Below, one piece after another: positions 52,368-62,852 of a DNA stretch of 64,000 bases; position 1 is the first letter of the stretch; each line of letters starts with the position of its first letter. The stretch spans positions 1-64,000 of the forward strand of contig CADCML010000011.1 in the NCBI GenBank assembly GCA_902802535.1. The letters are read 5' to 3'. The stretch comes from an uncultured Bacteroidia bacterium (GTDB lineage: Bacteria > Bacteroidota > Bacteroidia > Bacteroidales > F082). The position numbers were made by a program, and so were the translations under genes. A model generated the notes under the pieces. That model had not been told where the DNA came from. It saw only the letters and a list, made by a program, of their open reading frames with translations, and ran no database searches.

Positions 52368-55232
52368 ATGGAAACCACAGAGAAAAAACTCTTCCTATTG
52401 GATGCATACGCACTGATTTACAGGGCTTTCTTTGCCCTAAACAAGAACCCGCGCATCAACTCGAAAGGTGTCAATACCTCGGCGGTGATGGGCTTCCTCA
52501 ACTCGCTCTACGAAATCCTGAAAAACGAGAAACCTTCTCACATCGGCGTGGCCTTTGATGTGGCTGGCACCGCGCAACGCCAAGAAGAATACAGCGAATA
52601 CAAAGCCAACCGCGAGAAAATGCCCGACGACCTCCGCGAATCCATACCTTATATAATAAGACTCATCGAAGCCTTCAACATCCCTATTTACGGCGTGGAA
52701 GGTTACGAAGCTGACGATGTGATTGGGACGCTGTCGAAAAAGGCTGAAAAAGAAGGCTTTACTACCTATATGATGACCCCAGACAAGGATTTCGGACAAC
52801 TCGTCACTGACAAGGTTTTACTCTACAAGCCCGCCAAATTCGGCGAACCGGCACAGATTTGGGGACCGAAGAAAGTGTGCGAACGCTATGGCATCAGCGA
52901 ACCTAAGCGACTCATTGACATTCTGGGACTTTGGGGCGATGCCGCCGACAACATCCCGGGCATTCCGGGCATTGGCGAAAAGACGGCGGCTATCTTGGTC
53001 GGGAAATACGGTAGCGTGGAGAACCTCATCGCCCACGCCGACGAGCTCAAAGGCAAACAGAAAGAAAACGTCATCGCATTTGCCGAACAAGGCCTGATGT
53101 CGAAGGCTTTAGCTACCATTAATTTGGAGGTGCCCGTCAACTTCGACGAAGACGAGCTGAAAGCCAAGGAACCCGACCTGCCTGCGCTGATGGCCTTGTT
53201 TGAGGAACTGGAATTCAAGACCTTCGCCAAACGTTTTTTGGACGATTACAAGAAAACCCACACGGGCGAGGCATCTCTGGATTGCTTCGTTCCTCGCAAT
53301 GACGGGAAGACATCAGGGAGCCAAGCACCCGATTTGTTCTCCAACGAGACCTCTACTCCATCAGGACAATTCGACTTGTTCAACCAAGATGGCGGCAACG
53401 GCCTGTTGGGGTTTTCCGACAAGGACTCCGCCAAAACGGTGCAGCATGTCTACAAACTTGTGGAGACTGATGAAGAAATCAAGGCCTTAGTGGAGCGTTT
53501 ATCACAACAAACACGGTTCGTCTTCGATACCGAAACCACCAATATTGATGTATATTCCGCTGACTTGGTCGGCCTTTCCTTCGCCATCAAAGCTCACGAA
53601 GCTTGGTATCTGTCCATGCCCGCCAACCGCGAGGAATGTCAACGAAAACTGGAGCTACTGCGACCTCTGTTTGAGGACGAAAGCATCATGAAAATTGGCC
53701 AAAACCTGAAATTCGACATCTCCATGCTGGCACAATACGGCATCAGCGTGAAGGGCAAGTTGTTTGACACGATGCTGGCGCACTACCTCATTGAGCCGGA
53801 GCAACGCCACAACATGGACTACCTCGCCGAGGTCTACCTCAACTACGTCACCATCCCTATCGAGGAGCTGATTGGGAAGGGGCGACAACAGAAAACCATG
53901 CGCGAAGTGCCCGTGGAATTGGTGAAGGAATATGCCGCCGAGGATGCCGACATCACCATGCGACTCTATGAAAAACTGTTGCCTTTGCTGAAAGAAAACG
54001 GCGTGGAGAAACTGTTCTACGAGATTGAGATGCCACTCGTGCCCGTGCTGAGCCGCATGGAGGCCAACGGCGTGAAGATTGACACGGAAAACCTGAAGCA
54101 AATCAGTGATGAGTTTGCCGTCGAGATTCGCAAAATCGAAGAACAGATTTACGAATTGGCTGGAATGCCGTTCAATATCGCCTCGCCGAAGCAATTGGGA
54201 GAAATCCTCTTCGAGAAACTGCGCATCGACGAGAAAGCCAAGAAAACCAAGACGGGACAATACGCCACGGGCGAGGAGGTGCTGCAAAAATTGGCCCACA
54301 AGCATCCCATCGTCAACCTGATTTTGGACTACCGCTCACTCACCAAATTGAAGTCTACCTATTTGGATGCCCTGCCGGCCTTAGTCAACCCGAAGGATGG
54401 CCTCATCCACACTTCATTCAATCAAGCTGTGACTGCCACGGGACGCTTGAGTTCCAACAATCCCAACTTGCAGAACATCCCTGTGCGCACCGAGAAAGGC
54501 CGCGAAATCCGCCGCGCCTTCGTGCCTCGAAGCGAGCAATACACTCTTTTGGCGGCAGACTATTCCCAAATCGAATTGCGCATCATCGCCCATTTGAGCC
54601 AAGACCCTGCTATGGTCGCTGATTTCAACCTAGGCCACGACATCCACGCAGCCACGGCTGCCAAGGTGTTCCACGTGCCGATGGAGCAAGTCACCAAGGA
54701 GCAGCGCAGTCGAGCCAAAGCGGTCAATTTCGGCATCATCTATGGCATGTCGGCCTTCGGCCTAGCAGAAAGGATGGAGCTTTCGCGCAGCGAGGCAGCC
54801 GACATCATCAAGAAATATTTCGAGGAGTACGCAGGCATCAAAGAATACATGAACCGCAGCATCGCTCTCGCCAAGGAGCGCGGCTATGCCGAAACCATCT
54901 TAGGGCGTCGCCGCTACCTGCGCGACATTAATGGCGCGAATAGCGTGGTACGCGGTTTCGCCGAGCGTAATGCCATCAACGCACCTATCCAAGGCAGCTC
55001 CGCCGACATGATCAAGATTGCCATGATTGGCATCCATCAGGAATTGGAACGGCTGAAGATGCAATCGAAGATGATCTTACAGGTACACGATGAATTGGTG
55101 TTCGATGCTCACTTGGATGAACTCGATACTTTGAAATCCATTGTTCAGGACAAGATGGTGAATGCCATGCCCTTGTCGGTGCCGGTGGTGGTCGAAATCA
55201 ACACAGGCGCGAATTGGTTGGAAGCGCATTAA
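52368..55232 (+). CDS. polA: DNA polymerase I with repeat-derived linker
   Basis: The 954-residue enzyme has an N-terminal 5'-3' exonuclease (about 1-290; VAFDVAGTAQRQ, GYEADDVIGT, GIPGIGEKTA). The 3'-5' exonuclease keeps its DxE in FDTETTNIDVY (about 386-396), so proofreading should be active. The polymerase has motif A DYSQIELR (about 731-738), motif B RSRAKAVNFGIIYGMSAFG and motif C VHDELVF (about 906-912). Between the two exonuclease domains residues about 304-313 (LDCFVPRND) are encoded by one arm of the dispersed repeat. The linker is a loop, so the insertion should be harmless. It converges on metG with a one-base gap. Confidence 0.96.
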   Translation: METTEKKLFLLDAYALIYRAFFALNKNPRINSKGVNTSAVMGFLNSLYEILKNEKPSHIGVAFDVAGTAQRQEEYSEYKANREKMPDDLRESIPYIIRLIEAFNIPIYGVEGYEADDVIGTLSKKAEKEGFTTYMMTPDKDFGQLVTDKVLLYKPAKFGEPAQIWGPKKVCERYGISEPKRLIDILGLWGDAADNIPGIPGIGEKTAAILVGKYGSVENLIAHADELKGKQKENVIAFAEQGLMSKALATINLEVPVNFDEDELKAKEPDLPALMALFEELEFKTFAKRFLDDYKKTHTGEASLDCFVPRNDGKTSGSQAPDLFSNETSTPSGQFDLFNQDGGNGLLGFSDKDSAKTVQHVYKLVETDEEIKALVERLSQQTRFVFDTETTNIDVYSADLVGLSFAIKAHEAWYLSMPANREECQRKLELLRPLFEDESIMKIGQNLKFDISMLAQYGISVKGKLFDTMLAHYLIEPEQRHNMDYLAEVYLNYVTIPIEELIGKGRQQKTMREVPVELVKEYAAEDADITMRLYEKLLPLLKENGVEKLFYEIEMPLVPVLSRMEANGVKIDTENLKQISDEFAVEIRKIEEQIYELAGMPFNIASPKQLGEILFEKLRIDEKAKKTKTGQYATGEEVLQKLAHKHPIVNLILDYRSLTKLKSTYLDALPALVNPKDGLIHTSFNQAVTATGRLSSNNPNLQNIPVRTEKGREIRRAFVPRSEQYTLLAADYSQIELRIIAHLSQDPAMVADFNLGHDIHAATAAKVFHVPMEQVTKEQRSRAKAVNFGIIYGMSAFGLAERMELSRSEAADIIKKYFEEYAGIKEYMNRSIALAKERGYAETILGRRRYLRDINGANSVVRGFAERNAINAPIQGSSADMIKIAMIGIHQELERLKMQSKMILQVHDELVFDAHLDELDTLKSIVQDKMVNAMPLSVPVVVEINTGANWLEAH
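53279..53304 (+). repeat. Single arm of dispersed repeat inside polA
   Basis: GGATTGCTTCGTTCCTCGCA followed by ATGACG matches the left arm at 48254-48285 and the arms at 30567-30648, with a short deletion in the middle. It is in frame and encodes part of a flexible linker. Confidence 0.8.
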
Positions 55233-55233
55233 A

Positions 55234-57294
55234 TCATCCAACACTGCAGCCTGGCGTAACCAAATCGCTTGGGGTAAGCAGCACGAGGCGACCGTCCTTG
55301 TCCTCGGCAGAGAGAATCATGCCCTCACTGACTACGCCCTTGAGCTTGCGTGGCTCGAAGTTGGCGATGAAGCACACCTGCTTGCCCACCAGTTTCTCAG
55401 GTTCAGTGTAATACTTGGCGATGCCGCTCACGATGGTACGTTTGTTCATACCGTCGTCAATAAGGAATTGGAGCAGTTTGTCGGCCTTCGGCACTTTCTG
55501 ACATTCGAGGATGGTGCCCACGCGGATGTCGACCTTCATGAAGTCGTCGAAGCTGACGGCAGGCTTCACGTCACTGGGTTTCCAAGCGTTAAGTTGATTG
55601 GCTTTCTTGGTCTCTTCCAACTTCTTCAATTGGGCTTCCACTACGCTGTCCTCGACCTTCTCGAACAGCAGCTCCGGCTGACCGATGACATGACCTTCTG
55701 TGAGTAAAACGGTATTTTCGGCATCGTCCCAACCATTGAACTTCAAGCCTATCATCTGCTGCAATTTTTTCGCGCTGAAGGGAAGGAAAGGCTCGCTCAA
55801 AATGGCCAAATGCGCCACAATCTGCAACGACACGGCCATCACATCCTTCACGCGCTCGGGGTCGGTCTTGATTTGCTTCCAAGGCTCGTTGTCGGTGAGG
55901 TATTTGTTGCCGAGGCGGGCCAAATTCATCAACTCAGACAGAGCCTCGCGGAACTTGTAGTTCTGAATGAGTGCACCAATCTTGTCGGGATAGCCATTCA
56001 TTTCGGCAATGGTGGACAAATCGATATCGTTGAGGTTGTCCATGGCGGGCACCACACCTTCATAATATTTATGTGTCAAAACCAAGGTACGGTTCACGAA
56101 GTTGCCGAAAATAGCTAATAGTTCGTTGTTGTTGCGGTCTTGATAGTCCTTCCAAGTGAAGTTGTTGTCCTTGGTCTCGGGCGCATTTGCAGTCAACACG
56201 TAACGCAACACATCCTGCTTGCCTGGGAACTCTACAAGGTATTCGTGCAGCCATACGGCCCAATTGCGCGAGGTTGAAATCTTGTCGTTCTCAAGGTTGA
56301 GGAACTCGTTGGCAGGCACGTTGTCAGGCATGATATAATCGCCGTAAGCCTTCATCATGCAGGGGAAGATGATGCAGTGGAACACGATGTTGTCCTTGCC
56401 GATGAAGTGCACCAACTTGGTCTCGGGGTCTTTCCACCATTTCTCCCAATTTTCACCACGTTTCTCGCAAATCTCCTTCGTATTGCTGATATAGCCGATG
56501 GGTGCATCGAACCAGACATACAGCACTTTGCCTTCTGTGCCTTCAATCGGGACGGGAACGCCCCAGTCGAGGTCGCGGGTAACGGCGCGGGGCTGTAGAC
56601 CACCGTCCAACCAACTCTTCACCTGACCGTAGACATTCGATTTCCATTCCTTGTGACCTTCGAGAATCCACTCGCGGAGCCAAGTTTCGTATTGGTCCAA
56701 AGGTAGATACCAATGCTTGGTAGGTTTTTTCACCAAAGCTGCGCCGCTGAGTTGCGAGTGCGGATTAATTAATTCGTCGGGACTCAGAGATGAGCCACAT
56801 TTCTCGCATTGGTCACCGTAGGCACCGTCGGCACCGCATTTCGGGCAGGTTCCCACAATATATCGGTCAGAAAGGAACTTCTGTCGCTCAGGGTCAAAGT
56901 ATTGTTCGGTTTCCTTCTCAATGAACTTCCCTTCGTCGTAAAGCTTCTTGAAAAACTCCTGGGCCGTGGCACGATGCATCTTCGAAGAAGTGCGTGAATA
57001 GACATCATAGCTGATGCCCAGCTCTTCGAACGACTTCTTGATGATTTCGTGGTAACGATCCACAATATCCTGAGGCGTAACGCCCTCTTTTTCAGCCTTA
57101 ATGGTAATCGGCACACCGTGCTCGTCGGAACCACCGACAAACAACACCTCCTCACCGCGCATTCGCAGATAGCGCACGTAGGTGTCGGCAGGGATATAGA
57201 CGCCAGCTAAGTGTCCGATGTGAACGGGGCCATTGGCGTAAGGCAATGCAGTGGTTACGGTGTAACGCTTGAAGTGTTTGTTCGTTGATTCCAT
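55234..57294 (-). CDS. metG: Methionyl-tRNA synthetase
   Basis: The 686-residue class I synthetase has the HIGH motif at 25-28 (PVHIGHLAG), a zinc knuckle (CPKCGAD and CEKCGSS, about 145-165), and KISTS (about 337-341) in place of KMSKS. The C-terminal EMAP/Trbp111-like tRNA-binding domain (about 580-686) has [24 protein letters not shown]. It is the dimeric long form. A palindromic repeat lies in its leader at about 57340-57372. Confidence 0.97.
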   Translation of the reverse strand: MESTNKHFKRYTVTTALPYANGPVHIGHLAGVYIPADTYVRYLRMRGEEVLFVGGSDEHGVPITIKAEKEGVTPQDIVDRYHEIIKKSFEELGISYDVYSRTSSKMHRATAQEFFKKLYDEGKFIEKETEQYFDPERQKFLSDRYIVGTCPKCGADGAYGDQCEKCGSSLSPDELINPHSQLSGAALVKKPTKHWYLPLDQYETWLREWILEGHKEWKSNVYGQVKSWLDGGLQPRAVTRDLDWGVPVPIEGTEGKVLYVWFDAPIGYISNTKEICEKRGENWEKWWKDPETKLVHFIGKDNIVFHCIIFPCMMKAYGDYIMPDNVPANEFLNLENDKISTSRNWAVWLHEYLVEFPGKQDVLRYVLTANAPETKDNNFTWKDYQDRNNNELLAIFGNFVNRTLVLTHKYYEGVVPAMDNLNDIDLSTIAEMNGYPDKIGALIQNYKFREALSELMNLARLGNKYLTDNEPWKQIKTDPERVKDVMAVSLQIVAHLAILSEPFLPFSAKKLQQMIGLKFNGWDDAENTVLLTEGHVIGQPELLFEKVEDSVVEAQLKKLEETKKANQLNAWKPSDVKPAVSFDDFMKVDIRVGTILECQKVPKADKLLQFLIDDGMNKRTIVSGIAKYYTEPEKLVGKQVCFIANFEPRKLKGVVSEGMILSAEDKDGRLVLLTPSDLVTPGCSVG

Positions 57295-57339
57295 ACTTAT
57301 TAATCGTTTAGGTGAAAGTTGAAAAATTGTTCGTTTAAT

Positions 57340-57372
57340 CCCCCGCTTTCGGGCACCCCATAAAAGGGGGAT
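57340..57372. repeat. Palindromic repeat in metG leader
   Basis: CCCCCGCTTTCGGGCACCCC and, after ATAAAA, GGGGG form an imperfect hairpin. Sequences of the form CCCCCGCTTTxGGGCACCCC are a recurrent intergenic palindrome in Bacteroidota as I recall them. Its position downstream of the metG -7 box (TATTTTTG, minus strand, 57394-57387) puts it in the 5' leader. Confidence 0.55.
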
Positions 57373-57386
57373 GGGAAAAACGGGTG

Positions 57387-57394
57387 CAAAAATA
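57387..57394 (-). promoter_or_regulatory. -7 box for metG
   Basis: TATTTTTG on the minus strand, about 93 bases upstream of the metG start codon. Confidence 0.55.
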
Positions 57395-57441
57395 GTGATA
57401 ATTGTTGAAATTTGGGAAGGGTTGTTTATTTTGGCAACAAA

Positions 57442-57471
57442 AAAAGCCAGTGGCTTGCGTCACTGGCTTTT
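57442..57471 (-). terminator. Terminator of T9SS cargo gene
   Basis: AAAAGCCAGTG pairs with CACTGGCTTTT across an 8-base loop. On the minus strand the stem is followed by a run of seven T. It lies 19 bases after the stop of the gene at 57490. Confidence 0.88.
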
Positions 57472-57489
57472 CTGATATAAATGTGACTC

Positions 57490-60219
57490 TTACTTCACAA
57501 CCACCTTTTGGACTTTCACGTTGTCGCCGTTGATGAGGCGGAACATGTAAATGCCATTGGTGATGTCAATCTTCTTTTCGATGCTGCCATTGAAGGTATC
57601 GGTGCTAATCACGCGACCCGTCATGTCAATCATTTGCAAGGTGGCTTCGCCTTCGATACCGTAGACGCTGAAGTTGCCACTTTCGTTAATGAAGCCAAAG
57701 CTTTCATCACCTTCTATCTTGCTGTTGGAAGCATACACCAGTTTGAAGCGGCTTTCGTAATCCGAAGTCTTGGCCTTGAAGGTGTAGCTCGGGGTGCTGA
57801 GGAGGTCAATGTCGTCACTGGTCATATTGTCGATGAGGTGCAAATAGCTGAACTCGACATTATCTTTGCTGAAGCTCAAAGTATAATTACCGTTTTCGGC
57901 AGCGCGGAAATTGATGGGCATTTCGCCTTGGCCTTCGGCATTGACGACAGCGTAATCCTTACCGTTTTGCGGGATGTAAACCTTGGTGTGGTTCGGGTTA
58001 AGCTGGAACTTCGGCAGGGTGCTGCCTTCGTCGAAACGCAGGACAGTACGGTCGATGACCTTATCATTGGCACTGCTGAGGTTAAGGGCCATAGTCATAC
58101 CGGTGGTTTGGTTGCTGGGAATTTTTGTGAAGGTCTCGATATCGCCATTATTCTCAGCGATCACGAACACAGCTTCCATCGGAGCAACATTACCAGTGCC
58201 AGCAATAACTTCATTGCCTGCATCATTTATTCTGTAATAAGATCTCGTGATAGAAGCATAATTATTGCCCCAAGGATTACCAATGAGGTTCCAGCCAGGG
58301 AACTCAACTGCACCACCATCTTGAAGCGTTTCAACCTTCTTCAAAGTAACTTTACCATCACCATAATAAGGCACGCCTGTGAAGGTAAGATCGTCACCAG
58401 CTCTATTGGCATAGAGATAACCTCTCAAAGGCTCAAGGTCGTAGGAGTTAGCTTTCCAGTTCTCCCATTCCAAGCCATGCTCCAGTTCATCAAAATAAAT
58501 AGTATTCTGTTCGAAGCGGTACAAGTCGAAGTCTTCGGGGTTGGTGTTGTTAAGCATGTTCTGCACATTTGCTGGATCGGTATCACCATATAACGGTGAA
58601 GAAATCAGGAACCAGCCACCGGGTTCTACGGTTCCAGTACCATCAACCCAAGGATCAATTTCCTTGATGAACGTAGAAGGCATAGGCACTGTATAGTCCA
58701 CAGAAATATCGTCGATGTAGATGCGACCATAACGAATAGTAGTACTTGCAGGCACGTCCATCATAAAAGCAATACGATTGCCTGTACCCGTATAGTTACT
58801 AAAATCTGCGGTACAAGTCTCATAATTCTCCGTAGTCGGATAAGAGGCTCCATTACCAGACCCATAATTTGATAGAGTGAAGGATTCCACCTCAGTGAAA
58901 GTGCCATCCTCTTCCATGACACCAATTTTGAATGTACCAGACCAACTGTTCCAATCTCCAGGCATAAGCTTGGTTTTAACTGCCTGACAAGTAACTTGCA
59001 TCAGTTGGATGTGTTGCATTGGAGGCATTATCGCATATTGGGGTTGAGGATCATTTTGGTTCTTATCAAAATGAAACATCAAACTGTTGCTCGGGCTGTA
59101 GGCAAAAGGTGTCGTGTTACCCTCAAACTTTGTCAAATAATAAGAAATAGTTGGAAATACCCTATTTGGAGAAGTAGGATCTGCACAAGCATTGACAGAC
59201 TCCCAGCATCTAGGCATCACATGTTCGTTTGGAGTAAGCATGCTACTTACAGTATAGCTGTCGAAATTCTCTGTGTAGGCTTCATTAAGTAATATAGGTG
59301 TAACAGCACAATCTGCAATGAATGTTACTCTTGTTGGAACACTTTCATTCGAACCATACAAAGCTTTGACACGGAAATCATATTCCTCACCAAGAACCAA
59401 ATCGGTGATTTCCACTGAAGTGTTTTGTGTTTCTGTCCATTCTTCAGACCAAGCGTCCGAGGATTTTTTGAATTGGTAGGCATAACCGGTAACCTGATTG
59501 TTCGGAGCCCCCCATGACAAATTCACGGTAGTTCCATTAACAACGGGAACGACAGGATACACTCTTTGATAAGGCAAAGTCTGATAATTGAAAGTCATCT
59601 TAGGTAAATACGAAGTAGTATTTTCCTCGACAACTACACTCTGAGGATTTTCCCCAACAGAAAACAAAGCCGAATTTTTGTCAGTTACAGCATACAACCA
59701 TCTCGTGGGGTCTCCAGTGCCAGTTTGGCTCAAATCAAAGCCAACCAAAAGGTTTTCGCCAGTGTAGGTGAATTGCTCAGAAAAGGTTATCGTCATCTGA
59801 TAATTGCTAAGGCTGACGCTACCTTCATACACTTGGGTCAACGATTCCCAAGCGATATACTCATTCTTTATAAATTGATCATTCGGCACTTCGGCCATGA
59901 ACACTTTAAACTGAGCAGTACCCCAATCTTTCGTAGCGTCATTGCTGTAGAAAGTAAGTTTTCTTACTTTACTACCAGTATTACCAACCATGTCAACCAA
60001 ACTCGTAGCAGGAATGATGAACTGGCTGGAAGTGGCTTGGTCGACACTTCTACCTGAAAAAGGTACATAATAGCTTACGTAATTGGAAACATTGGAATTG
60101 ATTGTCAAATCTTGCCAAGATTCAGTCTTGGGACCGTTAGCAGGGAGGTTTTGTGCATTCACGATCCCTGGCACCAGAAGTGCCATCATCAGAAGATGAA
60201 GTAAGTGTTTACTTTTCAT
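57490..60219 (-). CDS. T9SS cargo protein with FnIII and adhesin domains
   Basis: The 909-residue secreted protein has a signal peptide (1-22). A beta-sandwich domain follows (about 40-205), then a fibronectin III domain (about 215-300; GTTVNLSWGAPNNQVTGYAY). A cleaved-adhesin/choice-of-anchor J domain comes next (about 310-520; YTENFDSYTV and YGRIYIDDISVDY). A C-terminal beta region (LDTPSYTFKAKTSDYESRF-like) precedes the type A sorting domain (about 840-909; FGFINESGNFSVYGI to VKVQKVVVK). Residues before the sorting domain closely resemble the C-terminal region of the cohesin-like protein at 26363-29467. Probably a surface adhesin. TAATTTTG lies upstream on the minus strand. Confidence 0.88.
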   Translation of the reverse strand: MKSKHLLHLLMMALLVPGIVNAQNLPANGPKTESWQDLTINSNVSNYVSYYVPFSGRSVDQATSSQFIIPATSLVDMVGNTGSKVRKLTFYSNDATKDWGTAQFKVFMAEVPNDQFIKNEYIAWESLTQVYEGSVSLSNYQMTITFSEQFTYTGENLLVGFDLSQTGTGDPTRWLYAVTDKNSALFSVGENPQSVVVEENTTSYLPKMTFNYQTLPYQRVYPVVPVVNGTTVNLSWGAPNNQVTGYAYQFKKSSDAWSEEWTETQNTSVEITDLVLGEEYDFRVKALYGSNESVPTRVTFIADCAVTPILLNEAYTENFDSYTVSSMLTPNEHVMPRCWESVNACADPTSPNRVFPTISYYLTKFEGNTTPFAYSPSNSLMFHFDKNQNDPQPQYAIMPPMQHIQLMQVTCQAVKTKLMPGDWNSWSGTFKIGVMEEDGTFTEVESFTLSNYGSGNGASYPTTENYETCTADFSNYTGTGNRIAFMMDVPASTTIRYGRIYIDDISVDYTVPMPSTFIKEIDPWVDGTGTVEPGGWFLISSPLYGDTDPANVQNMLNNTNPEDFDLYRFEQNTIYFDELEHGLEWENWKANSYDLEPLRGYLYANRAGDDLTFTGVPYYGDGKVTLKKVETLQDGGAVEFPGWNLIGNPWGNNYASITRSYYRINDAGNEVIAGTGNVAPMEAVFVIAENNGDIETFTKIPSNQTTGMTMALNLSSANDKVIDRTVLRFDEGSTLPKFQLNPNHTKVYIPQNGKDYAVVNAEGQGEMPINFRAAENGNYTLSFSKDNVEFSYLHLIDNMTSDDIDLLSTPSYTFKAKTSDYESRFKLVYASNSKIEGDESFGFINESGNFSVYGIEGEATLQMIDMTGRVISTDTFNGSIEKKIDITNGIYMFRLINGDNVKVQKVVVK

Positions 60220-60304
60220 AATGGTTGATTTTTAATTAATTAATTGTTTATCTATTTATTATTTTTCCGTTTTTATGACCGCATAATGGGGTCTATTTGG
60301 GCGA

Positions 60305-60312
60305 CAAAATTA
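60305..60312 (-). promoter_or_regulatory. -7 box for T9SS cargo gene
   Basis: TAATTTTG on the minus strand, about 86 bases upstream of the start codon at 60219. No clear plus-strand box was found for the receptor gene at 60432. Confidence 0.5.
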
Positions 60313-60431
60313 TTACTTTTTTTTGAATTAGAAGCAAAATAATTAATTTTTTTGCAAAAAAGTCTTCATTTTGCACTAAAATGAAACCTTTTGCGTTACA
60401 TGCATAATCTAAACATTCAAAACAAACTGGA

Positions 60432-62849
60432 ATGAAACATCACCTTTTCAGCCGATGGCTTGTCGCTGTCGGCTTGGTTTTGGCCTCGCTGCCATCCTTC
60501 GCGCAACGGCGCACCATCAGCGGCTACGTAATGGATGCCGCCAGCAAGGAAACCCTCATCGGGGCGACCATCTTTGACAAAAACTCCGGAAAAGGATGCG
60601 CCACCAACAGCTACGGATTCTACACTTTAACCTTGAACCAAGGTCCAGTTGAGCTGCAAGTGTCTTATGTAGGCTACACTCCGCAAACCCGCACCATCGA
60701 CCTGAAAGAGAGCCAAAGCCTCAACTTCGACCTTGAAGCTAACACGACTTTGGACGAAGTGGTGGTTGAAGCGCAACGTGCCACGGCGAGTGCCCGCAGT
60801 CCGCAGATGAGCGTAGTGGAACTGCCCGTGCAGCAAATCAAGAGCATCCCGACCTTGTTTGGCGAAACGGACGTGCTAAAGGCCATCCAACTGCTGCCTG
60901 GCGTGCAGAACGGTTCAGAAGGTTCTGCTGGCATGTATGTGCGAGGCGGCGGTCCAGACGAGAACCTTTTGCTTTTGGATGGCGTGCCGGTTTACAATGT
61001 CAACCATGCCTTGGGCTTCTTCTCCGTATTCAATCCCGACGCGCTAAAAAACGTCACCTTATATAAAGGTAGCTTCCCTGCGCATTTCGGAGGTCGTCTT
61101 TCATCGGTAGTGGACATCCGCATGAAGGAAGGTGACATGCAAAAATACCACGGCAACGCGAGCATCGGCCTGATTTCTTCGAAAATCAACTTTGAAGGTC
61201 CGATTGTGAAGGACAAATTGTCGTTCAACCTGTCGTACCGCCGCACCTACGGCGACTTACTCCTCAAGCCCGCCCTTTGGATTGCTTCGATAACCAACCC
61301 CGAGCTCAACAAACTGAGCGTGGGCTACTATTTCTACGACCTCAACGCCAAACTCAATTGGAAGATTTCGGACAAAGACCGTCTTTACCTCAGCTTCTAC
61401 ACTGGGGATGATGGCATATATTTCGGCGTGAAATACAAGGACTATACCGTTGATGACATCCAGTACACCAACAAAATGAACCTCAACTGGAAATGGGGCA
61501 ACAAGGTGGCCGCCTTGCGTTGGAACCACGTCATGTCGCAGAAGCTGTTTATGGACGCCTCGGTCAACTACACACAATACCGCCACAACTTGGGTTTGAA
61601 CATCTTCGAAGGAATGGAAGGAGGTGCTATCACTAACGTCAATTCCAAGACTGAGTTCGACATGGCCTACAAGTCGAACATCAACGACCTGACCGCCAAA
61701 GTGGATTTCGACTACACCCCCCTGCCCAACCACGAAATACGTTTCGGTGGCAACTACACCTACCACCGCTTCCGTCCCGATGTGCAGTCGATAAAAATGT
61801 CTTTCGGGAGCATGGGAAGCTATGACACGGTGATGGCACCTTCAAAAGTCATTGCCCACGAAACGGCACTTTACGCCGAGGACAACATGACCTTCGGCGA
61901 CATCTTCCGAGTGAACGCCGGCGTGCACTACTCGACCTTCACCGTTGAAGGCAAGACTTACCAAAGCGTGCAACCACGCATTAGCACCAGCATCATGTTG
62001 GCTTCCAACCTTTCACTCAAGGCGGGCTATGCCTACATGACGCAATACGTCCACCTGCTTTCCAACAGTAGTCTGAGCCTGCCCACAGACCTTTGGGTGC
62101 CTGTCACAGCGAAAATCGAGCCGATGAAGGCGCATCAATGGTCGGCAGGCATGTTCTGGGAATTGCCTCAACTGTTCGATGTGTCCGTTGAGGGCTACTA
62201 CAAAATGATGGACAATCTCTTGGAATACAAGGACGGTGCGTCATTCTTCGGCTCTGCCGAGACTTGGGAGAACAAGGTCTGCATGGGCAAAGGCTGGGCT
62301 TACGGCATAGAGTTCCTCGTGCAACGTTCGTTCGGTAAGACCACTGGCTGGATTGGCTACACCTGGTCACATTCCAAGCGCCTGTTCGACCGCGAAGGCC
62401 AGATGATTAATAACGGCAATGTGTTTCCGGCCAAATATGACCGCCGCCACGACATCAGCATCACGGTGCAACACAGATTCGGCGAAAACTTTGACCTTTC
62501 GGGAACATGGGTGTTTAGCAGCGGCAACTGCGGCACCCTCGGCACGCAAATCTACGAAGGCTTGCCCAACCAATGGGGCTACATCCCGCAACTGCAAGCC
62601 CTCGAACGCAACAACTACCGCATGGGCAACTACCATCGCCTCGACTTGGGTGCCAACTACCATATCAAGTTGAATCCAGGCTTGCTCACCCTCAACCTCA
62701 GCATCTATAACGTGTATAATCACAACAATCCCTTCATCGTCTATTCCGACTACAATTGGGACGAATCCACCCAAGAAGAAAAGAAAGTCCTAAAGCAGGT
62801 CAGCATCTTCCCCATCATTCCATCATTCAGCATCGCATATAAGTTTTAA
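60432..62849 (+). CDS. TonB-dependent receptor
   Basis: The 805-residue outer-membrane protein has a signal peptide (1-24) and a carboxypeptidase-regulatory-like domain (about 25-105; RTISGYVMDAASKETLIGAT). A plug domain (about 120-235) shows GMYVRGGGPDENLLLLDGVP and FNPDALKNVTLYKGSFPAHF. A 22-strand-type barrel runs to the C-terminus. It lacks the SusC N-terminal length (about 1000 residues) and has no SusD partner; instead a DUF4249 lipoprotein follows 3 bases later. Receptors paired with DUF4249 are a regular Bacteroidota combination, with substrate unknown. Confidence 0.93.
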   Translation: MKHHLFSRWLVAVGLVLASLPSFAQRRTISGYVMDAASKETLIGATIFDKNSGKGCATNSYGFYTLTLNQGPVELQVSYVGYTPQTRTIDLKESQSLNFDLEANTTLDEVVVEAQRATASARSPQMSVVELPVQQIKSIPTLFGETDVLKAIQLLPGVQNGSEGSAGMYVRGGGPDENLLLLDGVPVYNVNHALGFFSVFNPDALKNVTLYKGSFPAHFGGRLSSVVDIRMKEGDMQKYHGNASIGLISSKINFEGPIVKDKLSFNLSYRRTYGDLLLKPALWIASITNPELNKLSVGYYFYDLNAKLNWKISDKDRLYLSFYTGDDGIYFGVKYKDYTVDDIQYTNKMNLNWKWGNKVAALRWNHVMSQKLFMDASVNYTQYRHNLGLNIFEGMEGGAITNVNSKTEFDMAYKSNINDLTAKVDFDYTPLPNHEIRFGGNYTYHRFRPDVQSIKMSFGSMGSYDTVMAPSKVIAHETALYAEDNMTFGDIFRVNAGVHYSTFTVEGKTYQSVQPRISTSIMLASNLSLKAGYAYMTQYVHLLSNSSLSLPTDLWVPVTAKIEPMKAHQWSAGMFWELPQLFDVSVEGYYKMMDNLLEYKDGASFFGSAETWENKVCMGKGWAYGIEFLVQRSFGKTTGWIGYTWSHSKRLFDREGQMINNGNVFPAKYDRRHDISITVQHRFGENFDLSGTWVFSSGNCGTLGTQIYEGLPNQWGYIPQLQALERNNYRMGNYHRLDLGANYHIKLNPGLLTLNLSIYNVYNHNNPFIVYSDYNWDESTQEEKKVLKQVSIFPIIPSFSIAYKF

Positions 62850-62852
62850 GCC

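Noticed and set aside
57508..58593. 361-codon frame opposite the T9SS cargo gene
   Set aside because: It is a shadow of a gene with a clear signal peptide, domains and sorting signal.
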